Below, piece by piece: positions 6,532 through 12,391 of a DNA stretch of 12,995 bases (position 1 is the first letter of the stretch; each line of letters starts with the position of its first letter). The notes below the pieces were generated by a model. That model ran no database searches and was not told where the DNA came from. It was given only the letters and a program-made list of their open reading frames with translations. Made by a program: the position numbers and the translations under genes. The stretch comes from LGRD01 sp031382215 (GTDB lineage Bacteria > Pseudomonadota > Gammaproteobacteria > Burkholderiales > Burkholderiaceae_C), in NCBI GenBank assembly GCA_031382215.1, contig JANMYQ010000279.1:1-12995 (forward strand). The letters run 5' to 3'.

Positions 6532-6546
6532 GCATTGGTTCAATGC
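6532..6546 (-). promoter_or_regulatory. Hairpin just upstream of the DUF4126 ribosome binding site
   Basis: GCATTG-GTT-CAATGC is a perfect 6-bp inverted repeat with a 3-base loop. In the minus-strand transcript it ends directly before GGAGG. It lies in the 44-bp gap between liuC and DUF4126. It could protect or expose the ribosome binding site, or mark an mRNA processing point. Weak as a terminator because no T-run follows. Confidence 0.4.
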
Positions 6547-6565
6547 TGCACCACGCCCCGTCACC

Positions 6566-7369
6566 TCAGCCGGCGGGTGTGCCGGGCAGCCACGTCGGTG
6601 TGCGTTTGTTCAGGAAACTCTGCACGCCTTCTTTGCCCTCGGCACTGGCGCGGATGTCGGCAATGCGCCGCGCGGTCTCTTCACGCAGCGCGGGCGAGAG
6701 CGGTTGACCGGCCACGTCTTGCACCAGCAGCTTGCAGGCGCGCGTGGCCATCGGGCCGTTGGCGACCAGTGCGGCGACGAGTTCGTCGACCTTCGCGTCC
6801 AGCGACTCGGCGGCACAGACCTCGTGCACGAAGCCCAGCGCGTGCGCCTGGCTCGCGCTGAAGCGCTCGGCGGTGGTGAAGTAGCGCCGCGAGGCCTGTT
6901 CGCCCAAAGCGCGGATCACATATGGGCTGATCGTGGCCGGCAGCAAGCCGAGGCGGGCTTCGCTCAGGCAGAACTGAACGCCGTCGGCTGCGACCAGCAC
7001 GTCGCACACCGCGGCCAGACCGACGCCTCCGGCGTAACAGTCACCGTGCACCCTGCCCACCACCGGGACCGGGCAGCGCCAGATCGTCCACAGCATGTCC
7101 GCCAGCGCCTGCGCGTCGGCACGGTTCTGGTCCCAGGTGTAGTCGGCCATCGCGCGCATCCAGCCCAGGTCGGCGCCGGCGCAGAAGGCCTTTCCGTGGC
7201 CGCCAAGCACGATGGCGCGCAGGCCGGTGTCCAACGACAGTTCGGCAAAGACACGGGTCAGCTCGGCAATCGCCGCTTCATTGAACGCGTTGCGCACGTC
7301 GGGCCGGTTCAGGAACACGCGTGCGACGTGCGCCGAGGGTCGGGTCAGTTCAATGAGGTTCGTGGTCAT
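6566..7369 (-). CDS. liuC: Methylglutaconyl-CoA hydratase LiuC (enoyl-CoA hydratase family)
   Basis: 267-residue crotonase-fold protein. By fold and context it hydrates 3-methylglutaconyl-CoA to HMG-CoA, between the carboxylase LiuBD and the lyase LiuE. Visible motifs are LNRPDVRNAFN, the first oxyanion-hole segment GKAFCAGADLGWM (about residues 59-71), the second GDCYAGGVGL (about 109-118), and SEARLGLLPATISPYV (136-151). The last carries the active-site glutamate region in the form typical of LiuC rather than of FadB-like crotonases. Length is normal. The ATG at 7369 overlaps the stop of the upstream SnoaL/DinB gene (ATGA); the open frame upstream of it has no family similarity. Confidence in the crotonase family is very high; the exact substrate rests on the cluster. 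Confidence 0.92.
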   Translation of the reverse strand: MTTNLIELTRPSAHVARVFLNRPDVRNAFNEAAIAELTRVFAELSLDTGLRAIVLGGHGKAFCAGADLGWMRAMADYTWDQNRADAQALADMLWTIWRCPVPVVGRVHGDCYAGGVGLAAVCDVLVAADGVQFCLSEARLGLLPATISPYVIRALGEQASRRYFTTAERFSASQAHALGFVHEVCAAESLDAKVDELVAALVANGPMATRACKLLVQDVAGQPLSPALREETARRIADIRASAEGKEGVQSFLNKRTPTWLPGTPAG

Positions 7370-8304
7370 GAGGGGCGGCTTTCGGCATGCAGCATCCAGG
7401 TCAGATCGATCTCGGGGCACGGGTGTCCCATCGCGGTGATCGCCGCGCTGATCTGGCCGCGATGGTGGGTGGCGTGGTTGAACACATGGGCCAGTGTCGC
7501 GGCAAACGGCAGCGACGCTGCGACACCCTTGGTCGTGGTGTAGTCGAGCTGACTTTCGAAGCGCGCCGCGGCGCAGCCTTTGATGAACGGCAGCCAGGCC
7601 TGCGCTCCTTCGCTCAGGCGTTCGCGCAGGCGCTGGCGGTCGGGCTCGACTTCGGCATTCAGCGCGACCTGGGGCGACTCGTCTGCGGCGAAGCGCCGGA
7701 ACCACAACAGGTGCTCTCCGACCAGCAGGTGGTTCAGGGTGCCGTGCACGCTCTTGAAGAACAGGCCCGCGTCGCGCCGGTAGTCGGCATCTGGCAGAGC
7801 GTCGACGTGCTCGAAGAGCTTGCGCGTGGCCCACAGGTTGTAGCGGGCCAGGGTGGCCAGGTGGGCGCGCAGCGGTGAGTCGGCCGCCGGCACCACGTTC
7901 GCCGGAACGTCGCCGAAACGCTCGTAAGCGCCGATCGCCTCGGCGGTGCGCCACGCCGCCGGCGCCTCGACGGTAGACCAGTATTCGTCTACCTGTGCAA
8001 TGCGGCCGGCGTCGAATCGAAACAGCGAATTGGCGATGAAGCGACCAGGGGGGTGCCTCACTTCGACGATCGAATGCGCGCGGCCGTCCTGCAGCGCATT
8101 CAGCGCCAGCACCTGCAGATTCCAACCTTCGGGGTAGATCGCGTTGACGCGAATGATGGCGTCGGCATCGAGCAGACGTTCGCCCGAGGTGTGCCAGGTG
8201 AGCGACGCATCGTCGCGCAACAGGCGCCGTGCAGCCGCCCAGTCACGGGCCTCGAAGGCGGCCCACAGCGAGGCCACGGTGGCGAGGCGGGTGTCGGTGT
8301 CCAT
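7366..8304 (-). CDS. Two-domain SnoaL-like + DinB-like protein
   Basis: 312 residues that read as two domains. Residues 1-115 resemble an NTF2/SnoaL-like fold (VASLWAAFEARDWAAARRLL; FRFDAGRIAQVDEYWSTVE). Residues 142-305 resemble the DinB/YfiT four-helix family (LATLARYNLWATRKLFEHVD; LNHLLVGEHLLWFRRF; HVFNHATHHRGQI). The DinB-type metal ligands are probably His192, His277 and His281. DinB proteins are metal-dependent and often act as thiol-cofactor transferases, while SnoaL-like domains bind small hydrophobic ligands; neither fixes a reaction here. The ATG at 8304 lies 12 bp after the acyl-CoA dehydrogenase stop, with no clear ribosome binding site, suggesting coupled translation. It overlaps liuC by 4 bp. 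Confidence 0.8.
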   Translation of the reverse strand: MDTDTRLATVASLWAAFEARDWAAARRLLRDDASLTWHTSGERLLDADAIIRVNAIYPEGWNLQVLALNALQDGRAHSIVEVRHPPGRFIANSLFRFDAGRIAQVDEYWSTVEAPAAWRTAEAIGAYERFGDVPANVVPAADSPLRAHLATLARYNLWATRKLFEHVDALPDADYRRDAGLFFKSVHGTLNHLLVGEHLLWFRRFAADESPQVALNAEVEPDRQRLRERLSEGAQAWLPFIKGCAAARFESQLDYTTTKGVAASLPFAATLAHVFNHATHHRGQISAAITAMGHPCPEIDLTWMLHAESRPS

Positions 8305-8316
8305 GGTGTGGAAGCG

Positions 8317-9450
8317 TCAGTACCGCTTGGCGACTTCATCGAGCATCACCTCGGTGGCGCCGCCGCCGATGGCCAGCACGCGCGCGTCGCGCCACAGGCG
8401 TTCGATGGGCATGCCGCGCATGTAGCCCATGCCGCCGTGGAACTGCTGGCAACCCTGCACGACCTCGTTGACGAGCTCGCCGGTCAGCGCCTTCAGCATC
8501 GACACCTCCTGCACCACGTCGTGCCCCTGCGTGACGCGCCAGGCGCAGTGGTACATGAACTGGCGCGCCGCGCGGGTCTTGGCGTCGAGCATCGCAATGC
8601 GCTGGCGCACGGCCTGCTTGTCGAACAAGCTCGAGCCGAAGGCTTGGCGGTCACGCACGTGTTCGAGCGTGAGCCGCAGCGCCTGGGTGGCGTGGCCCAC
8701 CGCCATCGCCGCCAGCGCGATGCGCTCGGTCTGGAAGTTCTTCATCACCGAATAGAAACCGCGGTTCTCTTCGCCCAGCAGATGCTCGGACGGGATGCGG
8801 CAGTTGTCGAACACCAGCTCGGCAGTGTCGGACGACAACCAACCCCCCTTGTGCAGCGAGCGCCCGACCGTGAAGCCCGGCGTGCCTTTCTCGACGATGA
8901 ACATCGACATCGCGTGGCGCGCCGAGCCGGTCTTGGCGGCGATGAAGTACAGATCGCCGTGCACGCCGTTGGTGATGAAGAGTTTGGTGCCGTTCAGCAC
9001 CCAGTGGTCGCCATCCCGCCGCGCGGTGGTGCGCATGCCCGCCACGTCCGACCCCGCACCGGGTTCGGTGATGCCCACCGCAGTGATCGTGCGCCCGGCG
9101 GTGACGCCCGGCATGTACTTTGCCTTCTGCGCCGCGCTGCCGGCGTGGTGCAGGTGCGGGCTGGCCATGTCGGTGTGGACCAGCACGGTGATGATGAAGC
9201 CGCCGAAGGTCGATTGCGACAGCGCCTCGGCGAACACCAGGTTCGTCAGCGCGTCGGCTTCGGCGCCGCCGTGGTCGCTGGCGTACATCAGGCCGAGCAG
9301 GCCGGCGTCGCCCATCTTTCGCAACACCTCGCGCGGCGTGAAGCCGGCGTCCTCCCACGCCAGCGCGTGCGGCTCGACCTCGCGTGCGATGAAGCGCGCG
9401 ATCTGCTCGCGCAGCAACTCGTGTTCGGGGGTGAGGTAGATGGAGCCCAT
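8317..9450 (-). CDS. Acyl-CoA dehydrogenase, flavin-dependent (not clearly LiuA)
   Basis: 377-residue acyl-CoA dehydrogenase oxidising a fatty acyl-CoA to the 2-enoyl-CoA with FAD. The N-terminal helical domain opens LTPEHELLREQIARFIARE. The FAD/substrate segment is AVGITEPGAGSDVAGMRTTA (about residues 124-143), followed by NGTKLFITNG and the C-terminal helices ending QQFHGGMGYMRG. The usual catalytic Glu in the IYEGT-type loop is replaced: the loop reads LAIGGGATEVM. The likely base is Glu242 in NFQTERIALA, the helix-G position used by isovaleryl- and long-chain enzymes. Its N-terminal pattern does not resemble the isovaleryl-CoA dehydrogenases I know, so liuA is not assigned. ATG 9450 is chosen over TTG 9453; it lies 3 bases after the vapC stop with no good ribosome binding site. 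Confidence 0.9.
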   Translation of the reverse strand: MGSIYLTPEHELLREQIARFIAREVEPHALAWEDAGFTPREVLRKMGDAGLLGLMYASDHGGAEADALTNLVFAEALSQSTFGGFIITVLVHTDMASPHLHHAGSAAQKAKYMPGVTAGRTITAVGITEPGAGSDVAGMRTTARRDGDHWVLNGTKLFITNGVHGDLYFIAAKTGSARHAMSMFIVEKGTPGFTVGRSLHKGGWLSSDTAELVFDNCRIPSEHLLGEENRGFYSVMKNFQTERIALAAMAVGHATQALRLTLEHVRDRQAFGSSLFDKQAVRQRIAMLDAKTRAARQFMYHCAWRVTQGHDVVQEVSMLKALTGELVNEVVQGCQQFHGGMGYMRGMPIERLWRDARVLAIGGGATEVMLDEVAKRY

Positions 9451-9453
9451 CAA

Positions 9454-9855
9454 TCAGTGTTGCCAGGCCCGCAGACCGCGCATGCGCTCGAAGACGTCGA
9501 AATCGCGATCCTTGTGCAGCAGCGCGTAGCCGCTCTCGATGCAGAAGGTGGCGATCAGCACGTCGGTGCCGTTGCGAATGGTGAAGCCCATTGCACGCAG
9601 GGTGCGATAGTGCTGCGCCGCCTCCAGCACGGCGTCGAGGCCGCCGACCGTCTCGACGCTCAAGCTCTCCATCAGCGCCCGCGCCTGCCGAAACTCGCGC
9701 TCCAGTCGAAAGCCGCGCAGCACCTCGAACAGCACCAGGTCGGGAACGACCAGCCGCACTTCACCGTCGTCCAGCAAGCGGCGCAAGGTGTCACGCGCCG
9801 GGCTGGGATTGCCGGTGAAGAAGTCGATCCAGACGCTGGAGTCAACGACGAGCAC
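9454..9855 (-). CDS. vapC: VapC-type PIN-domain toxin (ribonuclease)
   Basis: 133-residue PIN-domain protein, the RNase toxin of type II VapBC modules, inhibited by VapB. The sequence shows the family's acidic cluster: VVDSSVWIDFF (Asp5), VLFEVLRGF (Glu44), NGTDVLIATFC (Asp98), and LLHKDRDFDVF (Asp116/Asp118). Length is typical. The start is probably the GTG at 9855, directly before the first PIN strand. It overlaps the end of vapB by 14 bp; a reading from 9909 would add an Arg-rich stretch with no family match. The stop lies 3 bases before the acyl-CoA dehydrogenase ATG, so the toxin is physically coupled to a metabolic gene. Confidence 0.9.
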   Translation of the reverse strand: MLVVDSSVWIDFFTGNPSPARDTLRRLLDDGEVRLVVPDLVLFEVLRGFRLEREFRQARALMESLSVETVGGLDAVLEAAQHYRTLRAMGFTIRNGTDVLIATFCIESGYALLHKDRDFDVFERMRGLRAWQH

Positions 9856-10108
9856 GGCGGCCCTTCGCCGTGGGTTCTTGGGCCTCCAGGACCGCCGCTC
9901 GCGATTCACTGGCGGGCGGCACCGTCCAGTCGATGCTCTCGTCGCCCTCCCACTTGAGGCGGCCTTCCCACTTCAGGATTTCGCGGTACGCCGCCTGCCT
10001 GGCCAGCAGCTTCAAGCCGGCCTCGACCGCGTCCTTCTTGGTCTTGTAGGGCCCGGCCTTCATGGCTTCGGCCATGAGCTGTTCATCAATGACGATGTTG
10101 GTGCGCAT
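9842..10108 (-). CDS. vapB: VapB-type antitoxin
   Basis: 88-residue antitoxin. The N-terminus MRTNIVIDEQLMAEAM followed by KTKKDAVEAGLKLLARQ is the ribbon-helix-helix DNA-binding pattern of the VapB (DUF2191-like) family. The tail with WEGRLKWEGDE is the usual toxin-wrapping segment, and the last 15-20 residues are basic. ATG 10108 is preferred over TTG 10120 because the RHH family begins MRTN. No strong ribosome binding site is visible. It precedes vapC with a 14-bp overlap and lies 37 bp after the liuB stop, in an AT-richer gap that holds a dyad suited to autoregulation. Confidence 0.88.
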   Translation of the reverse strand: MRTNIVIDEQLMAEAMKAGPYKTKKDAVEAGLKLLARQAAYREILKWEGRLKWEGDESIDWTVPPASESRAAVLEAQEPTAKGRRARR

Positions 10109-10145
10109 GATGTGTATCAAGTATTGATTTGAGGCACATCGTACA
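10109..10145 (-). promoter_or_regulatory. vapBC operator/promoter candidate
   Basis: 37-bp gap between liuB and vapB, clearly richer in A/T than its surroundings. It contains the dyad ATCAA-GTA-TTGAT (10116-10128) nested inside GATGTG (10109-10114) ... CACATC (10135-10140). Nested inverted repeats next to the antitoxin start are typical of RHH autoregulation. A possible -10 TACGAT (10143-10138 on the minus strand) lacks a good -35. If a promoter lies here it would also drive acd and the genes after it. Confidence 0.5.
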
Positions 10146-11768
10146 TCACATCCTGAAGATCCCGAACTTCGCCTCCGGAATCGGCGCGTTCAAGCTGGCC
10201 GATATCGCCAAGGCCAGCACGCGCCGCGTGTCGGCCGGGGCAATCACGCCGTCGTCCCACAGCCGCGCGCTGGCGTAGTACGGGTGGGCCTGGTGCTCGA
10301 ACTGGTCGAGGATCGGTTGCTTGAAGGCTTTCTCTTCCTCAAAGCTCCACGCCCCGCCCTTGGCTTCGATGCCATCGCGCTTGACCGTGGCCAGCACGCT
10401 GGCGGCCTGCTCGCCGCCCATCACCGAGATGCGCGCGTTCGGCCACATCCACAAGAAGCGCGGCGAATAGGCGCGCCCGCACATGCCGTAGTTGCCGGCG
10501 CCGAAGCTGCCGCCGATGATCACGGTGAACTTGGGCACCTGCGCGGTGGACACGGCCGTGACCATCTTCGCGCCGTGCTTGGCAATGCCCTCGGCTTCGT
10601 ACTTCTTGCCAACCATGAAGCCGGTGATGTTCTGCAGAAACACCAGCGGCACCTTGCGCTGGCAGCACAGCTCGATGAAGTGCGCGCCTTTCATCGCACT
10701 CTCGGAGAACAGCACACCGTTGTTGGCGACGATGCCCACCTGTATGCCCTCGATGTGTGCAAAGCCCGTCACCAGCGTGGTGCCGTAGCGCGCCTTGAAC
10801 TCGTCGAACTCCGATCCGTCGACGATGCGGGCGATGATTTCGTGCACGTCGTACGGCTTGCGCGTGTCAACCGGGATCACGCCGTCGAGCTCGGCCACAT
10901 CGAACAGCGGCGCGCGTGGTTCGACGCAGCGCATCAAGGGCTCCTTGCGCCAGTTCAGGTTGGCCACCGAGGCGCGCGCGATCGCCAGCGCATGCGTGTC
11001 GTTCTGCGCCAAATGGTCGGCCACACCCGACAGGCGCGTGTGCACGTCGCCGCCGCCCAGGTCTTCGGCGCTGACGATCTCGCCGATCGCCGCCTTCACG
11101 AGCGGCGGGCCGGCCAGGAAGATCGTGCCCTGGTTCTTCACGATGATGGATTCGTCGCTCATTGCCGGCATGTAGGCGCCACCTGCCGTGCACGAGCCCA
11201 TCACCACCGCGATCTGCGGAATGCCCAGCGCGCTCATGTTGGCCTGGTTGAAGAAGATTCGGCCGAAGTGATCGCGGTCGGGGAAGACCTCGTCCTGGTT
11301 GGGCAGGTTGGCGCCGCCGCTGTCCACCAGGTAGATGCACGGCAGGCGGTTCGCTTCAGCGATCTCTTGCGCTCGCAGGTGCTTTTTCACCGTCATCGGA
11401 AAGTAGGTACCGCCCTTCACGGTGGCGTCGTTGCACACGATCAGGCAGTCGACGCCGCTCACGCGGCCGATGCCAGCGATCAGCCCGGCGCCGGGTGCGG
11501 CGTCGGTGCCGGCGCGCTCCTTGTACATGTCGAGCGCGGCCAGCGGTGCGATCTCGAGAAACGGCGTGTCGGGGTCGAGCAGCATCTCCACCCGGTCCCG
11601 CGGCAGCAGCTTGCCGCGCGCCAGGTGCTTGGCGCGCGCCGCCTCGCCGCCACCCAGTGCGATCTGCGCCAGCCGCGCGTTCAGGTCGTCGACCAACGCG
11701 CGCATCGCTGCGGCGTTGGCCTTGAAGTCCTCGGATCGCGGGCTGAGCTTGGAGGCAAGAACGGGCAT
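10146..11768 (-). CDS. liuB: Methylcrotonyl-CoA carboxylase carboxyltransferase (beta) subunit LiuB
   Basis: 540-residue carboxyltransferase that moves CO2 from carboxybiotin on LiuD to 3-methylcrotonyl-CoA. It has two crotonase-like halves. The N-terminal half contains GKLLPRDRVEMLLDPDTPFL, CNDATVKGGTYFPMTVKKH (about residues 112-130), YLVDSGGANLPNQDEVFPDR and the oxyanion segment GSCTAGGAYMPAMSDE (191-206). The C-terminal half contains NITGFMVGKKYEAEGI, GGSFGAGNYGMCGRAYSPRF and MGGEQAASVL. These residues match methylcrotonyl- rather than propionyl-CoA carboxylases. The ATG at 11768 has a GGAG ribosome binding site 5 bases upstream, and the family length supports it over an open extension to 11840 that would run through the palindrome. 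First liu gene of the transcription unit. Confidence 0.97.
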   Translation of the reverse strand: MPVLASKLSPRSEDFKANAAAMRALVDDLNARLAQIALGGGEAARAKHLARGKLLPRDRVEMLLDPDTPFLEIAPLAALDMYKERAGTDAAPGAGLIAGIGRVSGVDCLIVCNDATVKGGTYFPMTVKKHLRAQEIAEANRLPCIYLVDSGGANLPNQDEVFPDRDHFGRIFFNQANMSALGIPQIAVVMGSCTAGGAYMPAMSDESIIVKNQGTIFLAGPPLVKAAIGEIVSAEDLGGGDVHTRLSGVADHLAQNDTHALAIARASVANLNWRKEPLMRCVEPRAPLFDVAELDGVIPVDTRKPYDVHEIIARIVDGSEFDEFKARYGTTLVTGFAHIEGIQVGIVANNGVLFSESAMKGAHFIELCCQRKVPLVFLQNITGFMVGKKYEAEGIAKHGAKMVTAVSTAQVPKFTVIIGGSFGAGNYGMCGRAYSPRFLWMWPNARISVMGGEQAASVLATVKRDGIEAKGGAWSFEEEKAFKQPILDQFEHQAHPYYASARLWDDGVIAPADTRRVLALAISASLNAPIPEAKFGIFRM

Positions 11769-11824
11769 GGCAACTCCGAGGGGGCGGCCGACCGTGGACG
11801 GAGGTCCTGGCCGCGCAGTTTGAA

Positions 11825-11840
11825 TTGACGTATACGTCAA
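11825..11840. promoter_or_regulatory. Perfect 16-bp palindrome, LiuR-like operator
   Basis: TTGACGTATACGTCAA equals its own reverse complement across all 16 bases. It lies 57-72 bp upstream of the liuB start, in the only intergenic region ahead of the liu genes. From memory it resembles the ACGT-core palindromes predicted for the MerR-family regulator LiuR of branched-chain amino acid catabolism in proteobacteria; this link is inference. A -10-like TAGAAT (minus strand 11852-11847) ends just upstream, so bound protein would cover the start of transcription. Alternatively the TTGACG half-site could itself serve as a -35. Confidence 0.7.
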
Positions 11841-11846
11841 CCGGGC

Positions 11847-11852
11847 ATTCTA
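11847..11852 (-). promoter_or_regulatory. Possible -10 element for liuB
   Basis: TAGAAT on the minus strand is one base from the sigma-70 -10 consensus and sits 79 bp before the liuB ATG, 6 bases before the palindrome. No good -35 is found 16-18 bases further upstream, which would fit a promoter needing an activator. Motif evidence only. Confidence 0.35.
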
Positions 11853-11866
11853 GCCACGCATCTCAT

Positions 11867-11896
11867 CGGGCTCGCGAGTGGCGGGCTCGCGGGTGG
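11867..11896. repeat. Two tandem 15-bp units
   Basis: Two adjacent copies of a 15-base unit, CGGGCTCGCGAGTGG (11867-11881) and CGGGCTCGCGGGTGG (11882-11896), differ at one base. They lie in the gap between the rhodanese gene and liuB. Likely a small replication-slippage duplication; no function is evident. Confidence 0.7.
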
Positions 11897-11919
11897 CGCG
11901 CCAGCGTGACCGCGTCTTG

Positions 11920-12318
11920 TCAGGCTTTCTTCGACGCCTTGGCCGCGGTCGGCCCGCCCGCCTCTTTCCAGGCCGTGAAGCCGCCGCCCACGTGCGCCAC
12001 GCGCTCCAGGCCCATGTCCATCAGCGTCTTGGTGGCCAATGCCGAGCGCCAGCCGGCGGCGCAGAACAGCACGTACTCCTTGTCCTGAGCAAACGTGTCG
12101 CGGTGGTAGGGCGAGTCGGGGTCGAACCAGAATTCGAGCATGCCGCGCGGCGCGTGGACGGCGCCCGGGATCACGCCCTCGTGCTCGAGCTCGCGCACGT
12201 CGCGCACATCGACGAACTGCACCCCCGGGTGGCCATGCAGCGCACGCGCCTGCTCGACGGTGTAGGTCGTCACCTGGCCCATCGCGTCTTCGACCAGTGA
12301 CTTGGCGGTCTTCTTCAT
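11920..12318 (-). CDS. Single-domain rhodanese-like protein
   Basis: 132-residue rhodanese-fold protein that would carry sulfur as a cysteine persulfide. YTVEQARALHGHPGVQFVDV leads into the first conserved block VDVRDVRELEHEGVIPGAVH (about residues 36-55). The active-site loop is FCAAGWRSALA with Cys86, and the domain ends HVGGGFTAWKEAGG. The basic Lys-rich tail (AAKASKKA) is short. No signal peptide, so cytoplasmic. The ATG at 12318 gives a normal length but lacks a strong ribosome binding site. It lies 73 bp downstream of trkH and 151 bp upstream of liuB, from which it is separated by the palindrome-bearing region, so it is probably not part of the liu unit. The sulfur acceptor is unknown. 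Confidence 0.92.
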   Translation of the reverse strand: MKKTAKSLVEDAMGQVTTYTVEQARALHGHPGVQFVDVRDVRELEHEGVIPGAVHAPRGMLEFWFDPDSPYHRDTFAQDKEYVLFCAAGWRSALATKTLMDMGLERVAHVGGGFTAWKEAGGPTAAKASKKA

Positions 12319-12354
12319 GGCGGCAGATTACACGCATGCGCGCGGTGCCGGTGC

Positions 12355-12386
12355 GCGAAGAATCCCGTACGTGGGCGGGACTTCGC
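12355..12386 (-). terminator. Interrupted hairpin after trkH
   Basis: Arms GCGAAG (12355-12360) with CTTCGC (12381-12386), and TCCCG (12363-12367) with CGGGA (12376-12380), make an 11-bp stem with a 2-base bulge and an 8-base loop. It begins 6 bases after the trkH stop in the transcript. No T-run follows, so it may end transcription weakly or protect the trkH mRNA 3' end. Confidence 0.5.
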
Positions 12387-12391
12387 TGTGC

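Noticed and set aside
5812..6564. 250-codon open frame spanning DUF4126 and the duplicated liuD start
   Set aside because: Different frame from DUF4126, whose membrane-protein sequence and GGAGG-preceded start are convincing; this frame is Arg/Gly-rich noise.
8317..9450. Naming the acyl-CoA dehydrogenase liuA
   Set aside because: Position in the cluster is suggestive, but the N-terminal pattern and overall sequence do not look like the isovaleryl-CoA dehydrogenases I know; only the position of the likely catalytic Glu agrees.
8053..9957. 634-codon open frame on the plus strand
   Set aside because: It lies opposite the acyl-CoA dehydrogenase, vapC and part of the DinB gene, which have clear family motifs. 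Its translation is His/Arg/Gln/Val-rich with no recognisable domain, typical of antisense frames in GC-rich DNA.
10284..11828. 514-codon open frame on the plus strand
   Set aside because: Fully antisense to liuB, with composition dominated by His, Arg, Val and Ala and no motif. It is the mirror of strong third-position GC bias.
11825..11840. liuB extended upstream to 11840
   Set aside because: The extra 24 codons would be encoded by the palindrome and leader and have no family match; ATG 11768 has a proper ribosome binding site and gives the normal length.
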